Of a DNA stretch of 64,000 bases, positions 9,149 through 17,522 are shown one piece after another. Made by a program: the position numbers and the translations under genes. This stretch comes from Dermacoccus abyssi. GTDB lineage: Bacteria > Actinomycetota > Actinomycetes > Actinomycetales > Dermatophilaceae. The notes beneath the pieces were generated by a model, which was not told the origin of the DNA, did not search any database, and worked only from the letters and a program-made list of their open reading frames with translations. The stretch is from NCBI RefSeq assembly GCF_034541975.1, contig NZ_JAVYJM010000001.1, one strand, 5' to 3'. Every line of letters starts with the position of its first letter. Positions within the stretch are counted from its first letter, which is position 1.

Positions 9149-9177
9149 TTGGGTGACGGTGCGCCGTTCGATAGGAT
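9149..9177 (+). promoter_or_regulatory. Sigma70-type promoter of rpsA
   Basis: TTGGGT (9149-9154) and TAGGAT (9172-9177) are separated by exactly 17 bp. This is the best housekeeping promoter in the window. The start site would be near 9184, giving a leader of about 260 nt before rpsA. Confidence 0.7.
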
Positions 9178-9445
9178 GAAGGCGCGTATCGCTGTGGTTT
9201 CGTGCCCGATCACTTCGGATCCGACCCGTTCTGCGCTCACAAGGCTGTCACAGGCCGAAGGACCGCGCAGTGGGAACGACCAGGTGACCGAAGGCGAGAC
9301 GCTCGAGAATCACAACGCGCGGGTGCATTCTGCAGCCGTGCACCGTGAATTCGAGTGCGATACCTAGCTTGTCCTGTCCGCTCAGGGCGTGCGCCTCCCG
9401 GCTGTGCGTCCTCCCGAATTGCCCACCGAAAGTTACTTCTTACAC
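9178..9445 (+). other. Long 5' leader of rpsA
   Basis: The 389-bp gap between the methyltransferase and rpsA holds the promoter above and this ~260-nt untranslated region. It contains a small hairpin (GGTGCA at ~9321 with TGCACC at ~9340) and a possible second -10-like box near 9362. S1 autoregulation through its leader is known in other bacteria; here it is only inferred. An open frame of 72 codons at 9149-9367 has no family features and covers the promoter, so I do not call it a gene. Confidence 0.45.
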
Positions 9446-10945
9446 ATGACTTCCACTACGACCTCCCAGATCGCTGTCAACGACATCGGTTCGGAGGAAG
9501 AGCTGCTCGCCGCCATCGACGCGACGATCAAGCACTTCAACGACGGTGACATCGTCGAAGGTGTCATCGTCAAGGTTGACCGCGACGAGGTTCTCCTCGA
9601 CATCGGTTACAAGACCGAGGGTGTCATCCCCTCGCGCGAGCTCTCGATCAAGCACGACGTCGACCCCGGTGAGGTCGTCAACGTCGGTGACGAGGTCGAA
9701 GCCCTCGTTCTCCAGAAGGAGGACAAGGAAGGCCGCCTCATCCTGTCCAAGAAGCGTGCGCAGTACGAGCGCGCCTGGGGCACGATCGAGAAGATCAAGG
9801 AAGACGACGGCGTCGTCACCGGTACGGTCATCGAGGTCGTCAAGGGTGGTCTCATCCTCGACATCGGCCTGCGCGGCTTCCTCCCGGCTTCGCTCGTGGA
9901 GATGCGTCGCGTCCGCGACCTCCAGCCGTACGTCGGCAAGGAGATCGAGGCCAAGATCATCGAGCTCGACAAGAACCGCAACAACGTCGTTCTGTCGCGT
10001 CGCGCGTGGCTCGAGCAGACCCAGTCCGAGGTCCGCACCACGTTCCTCAAGGAGCTGCAGAAGGGCCAGGTGCGCTCCGGCGTCGTCTCGTCCATCGTCA
10101 ACTTCGGTGCGTTCGTCGACCTCGGTGGCGTCGACGGTCTCGTTCACGTCTCCGAGCTGTCCTGGAAGCACATCGACCACCCGTCCGAGGTCGTCGAGGT
10201 CGGCCAGGAAGTCACCGTCGAGGTTCTCGACGTCGACATGGACCGCGAGCGCGTCTCCCTCTCGCTCAAGGCGACGCAGGAAGACCCGTGGCAGCACTTC
10301 GCTCGCACGCACGCCATCGGCCAGGTCGTGCCGGGCAAGGTCACGAAGCTCGTTCCGTTCGGTGCGTTCGTTCGCGTCGAGGACGGCATCGAGGGCCTCG
10401 TCCACATCTCCGAGCTCGCTGAGCGTCACGTGGAGCTGCCGGAGCAGGTCGTCACGGTCGGTTCCGACATCTTCGTCAAGGTGATCGACATCGACCTCGA
10501 GCGTCGTCGCATCTCGCTGTCCCTCAAGCAGGCCAACGAGGACGGCGCGGCGGCTGCCGAGTTCGACCCGACGCTGTACGGCATGGCTGCCGAGTACGAC
10601 GAGCAGGGTAACTACAAGTACCCCGAGGGCTTCGACCCGGAGACCAACGAGTGGCTCGAGGGCTACGAGGCTCAGCGCGAGAAGTGGGAGAAGCAGTACG
10701 CGGACGCCCACGCTCGCTGGGAGGCTCACCAGGCTCAGATCGAGCAGGCGCGCAAGGACGACGCCGAGGCTGCTGCCTCCGGCGAGACGGCCCCGACGTC
10801 CTACAGCTCCAGCGCTTCCTCCTCATCCTCGACGTCTTCGTCGTCCTCCTCGTCCAGCTCGTCCTCGAGCTCGACGCCGGCCGAGGGCACGCTGGCTTCC
10901 GACGAGGCTCTCGCCGCTCTGCGCGAGAAGCTCACGGGCAACTGA
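9446..10945 (+). CDS. rpsA: 30S ribosomal protein S1
   Basis: This 499-residue protein has four S1 RNA-binding repeats, as in other actinobacteria. Examples are DGDIVEGVIVKVDRDEVLLD, SGVVSSIVNFGAFVDLGGVD and GKVTKLVPFGAFVRVEDGIE. S1 binds mRNA upstream of start codons and helps initiation. I placed the start at the ATG (MTSTTTSQIAV), the conserved actinobacterial N-terminus, rather than further upstream. The C-terminal region after ~residue 365 is acidic and Ala/Glu-rich. It then has an unusual near-continuous serine tract (~452-476, mixed TCN and AGC codons) before the conserved end ALAALREKL. It is followed by two hairpins. Confidence 0.96.
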   Translation: MTSTTTSQIAVNDIGSEEELLAAIDATIKHFNDGDIVEGVIVKVDRDEVLLDIGYKTEGVIPSRELSIKHDVDPGEVVNVGDEVEALVLQKEDKEGRLILSKKRAQYERAWGTIEKIKEDDGVVTGTVIEVVKGGLILDIGLRGFLPASLVEMRRVRDLQPYVGKEIEAKIIELDKNRNNVVLSRRAWLEQTQSEVRTTFLKELQKGQVRSGVVSSIVNFGAFVDLGGVDGLVHVSELSWKHIDHPSEVVEVGQEVTVEVLDVDMDRERVSLSLKATQEDPWQHFARTHAIGQVVPGKVTKLVPFGAFVRVEDGIEGLVHISELAERHVELPEQVVTVGSDIFVKVIDIDLERRRISLSLKQANEDGAAAAEFDPTLYGMAAEYDEQGNYKYPEGFDPETNEWLEGYEAQREKWEKQYADAHARWEAHQAQIEQARKDDAEAAASGETAPTSYSSSASSSSSTSSSSSSSSSSSSSTPAEGTLASDEALAALREKLTGN

Positions 10946-10952
10946 TCCCACC

Positions 10953-10974
10953 GGTGACGCGCAGTCGCGTCACC
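10953..10974 (+). terminator. Hairpin after rpsA
   Basis: A perfect 9-bp stem GGTGACGCG / CGCGTCACC with a 4-nt loop starts 8 nt after the rpsA stop. There is no T-run, but position and symmetry support a terminator or an mRNA-end structure. Confidence 0.6.
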
Positions 10975-10988
10975 ACGGATCATCCGCG

Positions 10989-11024
10989 AAGGCCCCGTTC
11001 GACCTCACGGTCGGGCGGGGCCTT
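10989..11024 (+). terminator. Second hairpin after rpsA
   Basis: AAGGCCCCG (10989-10997) pairs with CGGGGCCTT (11016-11024), and an inner CGACC/GGTCG extends the stem. With the hairpin just upstream it forms a tandem terminator separating rpsA from cobK. Confidence 0.75.
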
Positions 11025-11043
11025 CCGCATGCCCGCGGGGTCG

Positions 11044-11049
11044 TAGGGT
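11044..11049 (+). promoter_or_regulatory. -10 box of cobK (leaderless)
   Basis: TAGGGT ends 6 nt before the GTG start of cobK, which puts the expected transcription start at the start codon. The same box and spacing occur before cobL, cobQ and uvrB. No clear -35 is seen. Confidence 0.55.
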
Positions 11050-11055
11050 TGCGGG

Positions 11056-11799
11056 GTGAACGAACCGAAGGTGCTCGTGCTCGGGGGCACGGCCGAAGCA
11101 CGCGACCTGGCGTCCTCGCTCACCGAGGCTGGTGTGGACGTGCTCTCCTCGCTGGCTGGCCGCGTGTCACGGCCACGGTTGCCCGTGGGCCCGGTGCGGA
11201 TCGGCGGTTTCGGCGGAGCTGACGGGCTGGCGGCGTACCTGCATGACGGCGGGTTCACCCACCTGGTCGTGGCCACACATCCGTTCGCAACACGGATGGC
11301 GGAGAACGCTCACGAGGCTGCCGCTTCGGTCGCGGTGCCCGTTGTCAGGCTCGCCCGACCGGGGTGGGAGGGGCACCCTGATGCCGGAACGTGGACGTGG
11401 GCGGACGGCTACGACGCCGCCCGCACCGCGGCAGAAGGCTTGGGCGAACGTCCGTTCCTCACGACGGGGCGTCAGACGCTCACTCACTTCGCGCCATGGG
11501 CGGATCGCGACGTCCTCGTGCGGGTTGTCGAACCGCTCGAGGCGCCCCCGAGTCGGTGGACGGTCGTGCTCGACCGTGGTCCTTACGACGTCGAGGGGGA
11601 ACGCGTGCTCCTGCGCGAGCACGGCATCGACGTCCTGCTGACGAAGGATTCGGGCGGCCGGTACACCGAGGCCAAGCTCACGGCCGCGCGGGAGCTGGGC
11701 GTTCGGGTCGTCGTCGTCAGGCGACCCGCATCACCGGCCGGGATGCGCGAACTCGACGACGCAGCAGCGGTCGTGCGGTGGGTGAACGACCAGGGCTAG
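11056..11799 (+). CDS. cobK: Precorrin-6A reductase
   Basis: CobK reduces precorrin-6A to precorrin-6B (formerly 6Y) with NADPH. The 247-residue protein has the Rossmann-like start VLVLGGTAEARDLASSL, the core THLVVATHPFATRMAENAH, FLTTGRQTL and the C-terminal DVLLTKDSGGRYTEAKL, all typical of CobK/CbiJ. GTG start directly behind a TAGGGT box. It converges with the cobD end 19 bp downstream, so it is probably transcribed alone. Confidence 0.93.
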   Translation: MNEPKVLVLGGTAEARDLASSLTEAGVDVLSSLAGRVSRPRLPVGPVRIGGFGGADGLAAYLHDGGFTHLVVATHPFATRMAENAHEAAASVAVPVVRLARPGWEGHPDAGTWTWADGYDAARTAAEGLGERPFLTTGRQTLTHFAPWADRDVLVRVVEPLEAPPSRWTVVLDRGPYDVEGERVLLREHGIDVLLTKDSGGRYTEAKLTAARELGVRVVVVRRPASPAGMRELDDAAAVVRWVNDQG

Positions 11800-11818
11800 C
11801 TTGCTCGTGCCCGAGGGT

Positions 11819-12757
11819 CTACCGGCGTCGAAGCCGTCCACCCATGGCGGTCGCGGTCACTGCGGCCCCGAGGACGACGAGGCCGACCTGTCGCGTCAGC
11901 GTTGCCGCCCGCCGGATGTCACGGACGGACACGGGACGACCGTCGCCCAGCTGACCGCGGTCTTCCACGCGGTCGCCATAGGTGGTGAGCCCCCCGAGCT
12001 GCACACCGAGGGCGTACGCCGCAGCCGCTTCCACGGGGCCGGCGTTGGGGCTGGGGTGCCGCGCGCCGTCGTGGGACGCGCCGGTGAGCACGCGCCGCGC
12101 GGCACTCGTGCCGTCGGTCGCACCTGCGACGGCAGCCGTTGCGAGCAAGCTGACCCGCGCCGGCAGCCAGTTGAGGACGTCGTCGAGGCGGGCGGCGGCC
12201 CAGCCGAAGTCCGCGTAGCGCTCGGACCGCTGTCCGACCATCGCGTCGAGGGTGTTGACGCAGCGGTGGAGCACGATCCCAGGAGCGCCCGCGAGAGCAC
12301 CCCAGACGAGCGTGGCTGCCACGGCGTCCGACTGGTTCTCGGCGAGCGATTCGACGACGGCTCGGGCGAGAGCGTCAGCCTCCAGCGCGCTGGTGTCTCG
12401 GCCCACGAGTGACCGGATCCGCCGGCGGGCCCCCTCGAGGTCGCCCTCGAAGAGCAACTCGTGCACCGCGAGTGCCTCGCGCTCGAGACTGCGGCCTCCG
12501 AGGGCGGCCCATGTGACCGCGGCGGTGACGAGCGTGCGCGAGGCGGGCAGGTGCGTCGCGAGCACCGCCAGCCCCACCCACGGGGCCGTCGTCACGACGA
12601 CGAAGCAGGTGCCGCGCGTCCGGCTGAAAGCGTAGAGCTGCCGCTCACACGCCAGAGTCCACGTCCCGAAGCCCGCCACAGGGTGGCCACGCTGTGGGTC
12701 GCCGAGCAGGCGGTCGGCACCGTAACCGAGGAGAAGTCCGAGCGCGCGTTCGTTCAT
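11819..12757 (-). CDS. cobD: Adenosylcobinamide-phosphate synthase (CobD/CbiB)
   Basis: This 312-residue membrane enzyme attaches (R)-1-aminopropan-2-ol (phosphate) to adenosylcobyric acid. Family motifs present are GYGADRLLGDPQRGHPVAGFG at the N-terminus, VGRDTSAL, VVESLAENQSDAV, VNTLDAMVG, NWLPARVSL, HPSPNAGPVEAA and YGDRVEDRGQLGDG. It is the last gene of the minus-strand series chlID-cobO-cobBC-cobA-cobS-cobU-cobD and overlaps cobU by 4 bp (ATGA). Confidence 0.93.
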   Translation of the reverse strand: MNERALGLLLGYGADRLLGDPQRGHPVAGFGTWTLACERQLYAFSRTRGTCFVVVTTAPWVGLAVLATHLPASRTLVTAAVTWAALGGRSLEREALAVHELLFEGDLEGARRRIRSLVGRDTSALEADALARAVVESLAENQSDAVAATLVWGALAGAPGIVLHRCVNTLDAMVGQRSERYADFGWAAARLDDVLNWLPARVSLLATAAVAGATDGTSAARRVLTGASHDGARHPSPNAGPVEAAAAYALGVQLGGLTTYGDRVEDRGQLGDGRPVSVRDIRRAATLTRQVGLVVLGAAVTATAMGGRLRRR

Positions 12758-13287
12758 CGGTGTGCGTCCTTGATGACGAGGGGGCAGCCTGCGACCACGA
12801 GGACGAGCTGGTCGCAGACCGCGGCGATGCGTTGGTTGAGCCGGCCGAGTTCGTCGGTGAACAGTCGGCCGGAGGCGTACGGAGAGACGAGGCCGAAGCC
12901 GACTTCGTTCGTCACGATGACGAGGTCGTCCTCGTAGTTCGCGATGGCGTCGACGAGAGACTCACTCGCGTCGCGGTACGCCGTCTGCCATCCGCGCCGC
13001 GGTGTCTCGTCGTTCCAGGCTTCGAGGGCGTCGAGGGTGCGCGAGAGCCAGTTGCCGACGTCATCGAGCAAGATCGGGCCGGTTGTCGCGGTGAGGGCTG
13101 CCGCAACGTCGAGGGTTTCGAGCGTCCGCCACGAAGCCGGCCGCCGCTCCTGGTGGAGCCGTACCCGCTCCTGCCAGTCGGCGTCGTCGCGGGGTGCGCC
13201 GGTGGCCACGTACGTTGCGTCGACGAGGAGGCCCTCGGCGTAGGTCGACTTGCCCGAGCGAACGCCTCCCGTGATGAGCGTCTTCAT
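12754..13287 (-). CDS. cobU: Bifunctional adenosylcobinamide kinase / guanylyltransferase
   Basis: CobU (CobP) phosphorylates adenosylcobinamide and transfers GMP, making AdoCbi-GDP. The 177-residue protein starts with LITGGVRSGKSTYAEGL (Walker A), followed by VATGAPRDDADWQERVRLHQ with the His that carries GMP, then RRPASWRTLE, LLDDVGNWLSR and VTNEVGFGLVSP. I chose ATG 13287, which overlaps the cobS stop by 4 bp; the longer open frame upstream has no family similarity. Confidence 0.93.
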   Translation of the reverse strand: MKTLITGGVRSGKSTYAEGLLVDATYVATGAPRDDADWQERVRLHQERRPASWRTLETLDVAAALTATTGPILLDDVGNWLSRTLDALEAWNDETPRRGWQTAYRDASESLVDAIANYEDDLVIVTNEVGFGLVSPYASGRLFTDELGRLNQRIAAVCDQLVLVVAGCPLVIKDAHR

Positions 13288-14048
13288 CGCCACGCTCCCG
13301 AGGCGAGCACGACGAGGAGGGCCGCGGTGGCGAGTTCGACGGCGGCGCCGAACACGTCGCCGGTGATACCACCGAAACTGCGACGGCACACGAGGACCAG
13401 AGCGCTCACCACGACGACGGCGACGGCGGCCGCGACGCACGCTCCCATCGGCCGCAGGCCGGAGAGAGCCGCGACCCCAGCCAGCGCGAGAGCGACGGGC
13501 GCTACGACGAGGGCAGCGACGGCGGGGGAGACGGTGCGCGTCATGAGGGCGCCCATTCCTCCGGTTGTCGCGGGGGATGGGCCGGCTGCCAGGGCGGTAC
13601 AGGCGGCCCGGCCGGCGCACCACGCGGCTGAGACGAGGAGGGGGTGATCGACGAGGGCCGCCACCCCGGCCGCTTCCAGACCCAGCACCACGACGAGGGC
13701 GACCGCGCCCATGGGGCCCACGTCACCTCGCTTCATGACGGCGAGCGCCCGCTCGCGATCCCATCCGGCGCCGAGACCGTCCGCAGTGTCAGCGAGTCCG
13801 TCGAGATGCATGCAGCGAGTGAGCAAAGCGGAGACAGCCACAGCGAGGAACCCGACGACGAGCGGACTGAGTTGCGCGAGATCGGCGGCCCACACCGTGA
13901 GGCCGACGCCCACCGCCACCGGGAGAGCCGCCACCGGTGCGAGCGTCATGGCGGCGCGTGCTGTGGCACGGGAGGTGTCGACCTCCCCGACCGGAACGAC
14001 GCTCAGGGTGCCCATGGCCAGTCGCAAACCCGCGAGGAGGCTAGCCAT
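13284..14048 (-). CDS. cobS: Cobalamin synthase (adenosylcobinamide-GDP ribazoletransferase)
   Basis: CobS (CobV) joins AdoCbi-GDP and alpha-ribazole (phosphate) in the membrane, the last assembly step. The 254-residue protein is strongly hydrophobic with six or more TM segments. It has the conserved acidic motif MHLDGLADTADGLGAGWDRE (residues ~85-104) and FGGITGDVFGA near the C-terminus. The start at 14048 gives an 8-bp overlap with cobA; an upstream start at 14075 is possible. The stop overlaps cobU by 4 bp. Confidence 0.93.
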   Translation of the reverse strand: MASLLAGLRLAMGTLSVVPVGEVDTSRATARAAMTLAPVAALPVAVGVGLTVWAADLAQLSPLVVGFLAVAVSALLTRCMHLDGLADTADGLGAGWDRERALAVMKRGDVGPMGAVALVVVLGLEAAGVAALVDHPLLVSAAWCAGRAACTALAAGPSPATTGGMGALMTRTVSPAVAALVVAPVALALAGVAALSGLRPMGACVAAAVAVVVVSALVLVCRRSFGGITGDVFGAAVELATAALLVVLASGAWR

Positions 14049-15030
14049 CAGCGCCTCCCAAAGCCGTGACGACATCGCCGATCACCGTGATGGCCGGCGG
14101 CTCGAGCCCGCCTCGCGCCACGGCGTCGGCAAGGTCGGCGAGCGGTGTGACGACGTGTCGTTGCGTCGGTGTCGCACCGTCGGCGATGCAGGCCGCCGGC
14201 GTGGTTGGTGCCAGGCCGTGGCGTTGGAGCTCGCCGGCGATCGCTCGCAGGTTGGCCACGCCCATGAGCACGACGATCGTCAGCCCGCCGGTGGCGAGTG
14301 AGCGCCAGTCGACGGTGCAGCGCGGGTCGCCGGGCGGCACGTGGCCGCTGACGACGCTGAAGCCCTGCGTGAGGCTGCGATGGGTGAGCGGGATGCCTGC
14401 GAGCGCCGGAACCGCGACCGCGGAGGTCACGCCGGGGACGAGCGTCACCGGGACGCCGGCGTCGGCGCAGGCGAGCCACTCCTCGCCGCCGCGGCCGAAG
14501 ACGAAGTTGTCGCCGCCCTTGAGGCGGACGACGTGCTTGCCTTCGCGGGCGCGCTCGACGAGGAGGGCGTTGATCGTCTCCTGCGGCGTGAATTCCCCGC
14601 GCGGGATCTTGCCGACGTTGACGAGTTCGGCGTCCGGCCGCGCTTGCGCGAGTGAGGCCAAGGGCGCGAGCCGGTCGTAGACGACGACGTCGGCCTGCTT
14701 GACGGCCTCGAGCCCAGCCACCGTGAGCAGCCCGGGGTCGCCTGGGCCGCCTCCGACGAGGACCACCGCCCCCGTTGCCTTCCGCGCGGAACTGCCCGAA
14801 CTTCGGGCGTCGGGCGCAACACCCTTCAGGTGCGCGGACGCGTCGACGACCAGGGCATACGCGAAGGGGTCCGGCTCCTCGACATGGGTGAGCTGGCCCC
14901 GCGCAGCCAGATCCTCCGTGACGGCGGACTGTTCCTGCGCGGGAACGTCGACCCGAAAGCCCCGTTCTGCGAGGTCGGCGACGACAACCCCGACGCGCTC
15001 GTCGGTGCGATGGACAAGAGCTTGCTTCAT
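14041..15030 (-). CDS. cobA: Uroporphyrinogen-III C-methyltransferase (SUMT)
   Basis: SUMT methylates uroporphyrinogen III at C2 and C7 to give precorrin-2, the branch point to siroheme and B12. The tetrapyrrole methylase domain covers ~residues 87-329. It has VVLVGGGPGDPGLLT, VVYDRLAP, GKIPRGEFTPQETIN, VVRLKGGDNFVFGRGGEE, VTLVPGVTSA and GIPLTHRSL. Residues 1-85 form an extra N-terminal region that lacks the GxGxxA motif of the CysG dehydrogenase domain and looks like a worn remnant of it. Starts with a 4-bp overlap with the cobB-cobC stop. Confidence 0.93.
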   Translation of the reverse strand: MKQALVHRTDERVGVVVADLAERGFRVDVPAQEQSAVTEDLAARGQLTHVEEPDPFAYALVVDASAHLKGVAPDARSSGSSARKATGAVVLVGGGPGDPGLLTVAGLEAVKQADVVVYDRLAPLASLAQARPDAELVNVGKIPRGEFTPQETINALLVERAREGKHVVRLKGGDNFVFGRGGEEWLACADAGVPVTLVPGVTSAVAVPALAGIPLTHRSLTQGFSVVSGHVPPGDPRCTVDWRSLATGGLTIVVLMGVANLRAIAGELQRHGLAPTTPAACIADGATPTQRHVVTPLADLADAVARGGLEPPAITVIGDVVTALGGADG

Positions 15031-17522
15031 GACCTGGGCTCCCTCGGGTCCGCCTCGCCGGTTCGCTGGAGGACTCGCCCGAGGGCGGCGAGGAGGGCGT
15101 CCGTCGTCAGCGGGTCACGGACGGCGAGTCGGATCCATTCGGGCCCGAGGCCGGGGAAGGTCTCGCAACGCCGTGTGGCGAAGCCCTCCTCTCGCAGTCG
15201 TGCGTGGACGCCCGTTCCCACCTCGACCGTGACGAACGGTGCGCGGGACGGCAAGGGGTCCAGACCGAGCGCGCGTAGTCCGTCGACGAGGTGTTCGCGC
15301 CACTGCTCGGTCTCGACAGCCCACTCAGTCACCTGGCGCAGGGCGCTTGGTGACGTCGTGAAGATCGCGGCCTCGGCCGCGAGCGTGTTGACCGACCAGT
15401 GCGGTTGGGCGTGAGAGCACAGGGCGACCAGCTCGGTGTCGCCGACGAGGTAGCCCGCGCGCAGGCCGGCGATCGACCAGGTCTTCGTCAGCGAGCGGAC
15501 GACAAGCAGGCCCTCGACGTCGTCGACGGGTCCGTTGAGGAGCGAGGCGTGCTCGCCGGGCACGAGATCCATGAACGCCTCGTCGACGACGAGGATCCGG
15601 CCCGGTCGGCGCAGGGCGAGAAGCTCGGCCCGGGAGTGAAGCGCACCCGTGGGGTTCGTCGGGTTCCCGACGACGACGAGGTCGGCGTCATCCGGAACGC
15701 TGTCGAGGCTCTCGCCGAGCCACGTTCGCACGATGTGAGGTCTCGGCCGATGGCCTGCGCGCTTCAGGGCGGCGTCGGGCTCGCTGAACTGGGGGTGAAC
15801 CACGAGGGGCGTGTCGAACTCGAGACCGCGCGCGATGAGGGTGAAGGCCTCCGCCGCACCGTTCGTCAGCAGCACCTGATGCGGCGCGACCCCGTGACGC
15901 GCTGCGACGGCGTCCCGGGCGGCGTCGGCACGGGGGTACGCCGCGAGGCCGGAGAGATTGGAGGCGAGGTGCCGCGTGAGTTCGGCGGGTGGCTGCGCGG
16001 CGCGGACGTTGACGGCGAAGTCGATCAGTGCCTCGTCCAGCTCGTCGTCGCCGTGGAAGAGCGTGGGGTTGCCGACCGGCGTTTCCCCGGAGAAGAAGCC
16101 TCGTCCGTGGGCACCGGGCGCAGTCGGAGCCTGCGGGCCGGCGTGAACGGCGTCCGCGAACGTGACGGCCCGCTCCGGCGCTCCGGCCCAGTGCGTGTGG
16201 AGGTAGGACGCGTGAACGGTGGGGTGCCCGGTGCCCGCGGGATCGAGCGCGAATCCCTCGGCAGCACCGTCGAACTCCCAGGCGGGCTGCCCGCCCGTAC
16301 GGGGCTCGGTGACGGTGCGGTGGAACTCGTGGCCGCGCACGGGCGGGTTGTCCGGGAAGGCTGGGTCGATCGCCTCGCGGTAGCCGAGGGTGAGGCGCGG
16401 GCTCATCGTCGCCCGCGCGTCGATGACGTCGGCGAAGCGGTGTCCGTCGACCTCGGCGAGGAGGTAGAGCATGCCCGCGCACTCAGCGACGGTCGGTACC
16501 CCCGCGCGGACAGCCGCGGCAACGTGGTCGAGCAGCGATCGGTTCTTCGCGAGCGCCGCAGCGTGTACCTCCGGGAAGCCGCCGCCGAGGTAGAGGCCAC
16601 GCGTGCCCTCGGGCAGAGCCTCGTCCGTCACGGGATCGAAGACGACGGGTTCGAGGCCCTGGGCGCGCAGCAGCTCGTCAGTCTCGGCGTAGCGGAATGT
16701 GAAGGCGCGGCCGCCGGCGACGGCCACCCTGGGCCGTTCGTCACCGGGCGTGAGCTGACGCGCGGGTGGCGTCCACGGTATCGCCTCGAGCGGCGCCGCG
16801 GCGCGGGCCACCTCGAGCAGCGCATCGAGGTCGATGTGCTCTGCGGTGGCACGCGTGAGGTGGTCGAGCGTGGCGCGGGCGTCCGCGCTCTCCGCGGCGG
16901 GCACGAGTCCGAGATGGCGGGACGGAACGCTGACGCCTGCGTCGCGCGGCATGGAACCGAGCACACGGATGTCGGCCTCGGCGCAGGCCCGGCGCACTTC
17001 GTCGGCGTGCCGCGGCGACCCGGCCTTGTTGAGGATGACGCCCGCGACGTCGAGGCGCGGGTCGAACGAGCGCAGCCCGTGAACGACAGCCGCAACGCTC
17101 CGGCTCGCCGAGGAGATGTCGACGACGAGGACGACAGGCGACTGTGTGAGCCGAGCGACGTGAGCCGTCGAGGCGAAACCGTCCGTGCCGAGTCGACCGT
17201 CGAAAAGGCCCATGACACCTTCGATGACGGCAACGTCCGCAGGGTCCGGCTGGTGGGCCCCGGCGAGCAGAAGCGGCGCGATGCGTTCCTCACCCTGCAT
17301 CCACGGATCGAGGTTGCGCCCGACGCGCCCCGTGGCGAGCGCGTGGTAGCCGGGGTCGATGAAGTCCGGGCCGACCTTGGCCGGCGCCACGTTCAACCCG
17401 CGCGCGGCCAGCGCGGCCATGACACCGACGCTGACCGTCGTCTTGCCCTGCCCCGACGAGGGCGCAGCGAGGACGACGCGAGGGAGCACGTGTGGGTCGC
17501 GCGCCCCTGATCCACTCACCAT
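15027..17522 (-). CDS. cobB-cobC: Fusion of cobyrinate a,c-diamide synthase (CobB) and threonine-phosphate decarboxylase-like enzyme (CobC)
   Basis: This 831-residue protein joins two B12 enzymes. Residues ~1-460 are CobB: the P-loop APSSGQGKTTVSVG, GPDFIDPGYH, VIEGVMGLFDG and a class I amidotransferase domain with the catalytic Cys in VAECAGMLYLL (~347) and HEFHRT / ASYLHTHWAG. This half amidates the a and c side chains of hydrogenobyrinic acid using glutamine and ATP. Residues ~490-831 are a PLP class I/II aminotransferase fold of the CobC/CobD type: LLTNGAAEAF, VVVGNPTNPTG and the PLP Lys in RSLTKTWSIAGLRAGY (~677). The frame continues without a break and has no good internal start. It overlaps cobO by 7 bp and cobA by 4 bp. 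Confidence 0.93.
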   Translation of the reverse strand: MVSGSGARDPHVLPRVVLAAPSSGQGKTTVSVGVMAALAARGLNVAPAKVGPDFIDPGYHALATGRVGRNLDPWMQGEERIAPLLLAGAHQPDPADVAVIEGVMGLFDGRLGTDGFASTAHVARLTQSPVVLVVDISSASRSVAAVVHGLRSFDPRLDVAGVILNKAGSPRHADEVRRACAEADIRVLGSMPRDAGVSVPSRHLGLVPAAESADARATLDHLTRATAEHIDLDALLEVARAAAPLEAIPWTPPARQLTPGDERPRVAVAGGRAFTFRYAETDELLRAQGLEPVVFDPVTDEALPEGTRGLYLGGGFPEVHAAALAKNRSLLDHVAAAVRAGVPTVAECAGMLYLLAEVDGHRFADVIDARATMSPRLTLGYREAIDPAFPDNPPVRGHEFHRTVTEPRTGGQPAWEFDGAAEGFALDPAGTGHPTVHASYLHTHWAGAPERAVTFADAVHAGPQAPTAPGAHGRGFFSGETPVGNPTLFHGDDELDEALIDFAVNVRAAQPPAELTRHLASNLSGLAAYPRADAARDAVAARHGVAPHQVLLTNGAAEAFTLIARGLEFDTPLVVHPQFSEPDAALKRAGHRPRPHIVRTWLGESLDSVPDDADLVVVGNPTNPTGALHSRAELLALRRPGRILVVDEAFMDLVPGEHASLLNGPVDDVEGLLVVRSLTKTWSIAGLRAGYLVGDTELVALCSHAQPHWSVNTLAAEAAIFTTSPSALRQVTEWAVETEQWREHLVDGLRALGLDPLPSRAPFVTVEVGTGVHARLREEGFATRRCETFPGLGPEWIRLAVRDPLTTDALLAALGRVLQRTGEADPREPRS

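Noticed and set aside
9149..9367. 72-codon frame before rpsA
   Set aside because: It begins on the -35 box of the rpsA promoter, has no ribosome-binding site and no recognisable features.
10801..10875. Serine-codon-rich stretch as a DNA repeat or CRISPR-like array
   Set aside because: There is no fixed repeat unit; codons vary and the stretch is in frame within rpsA.
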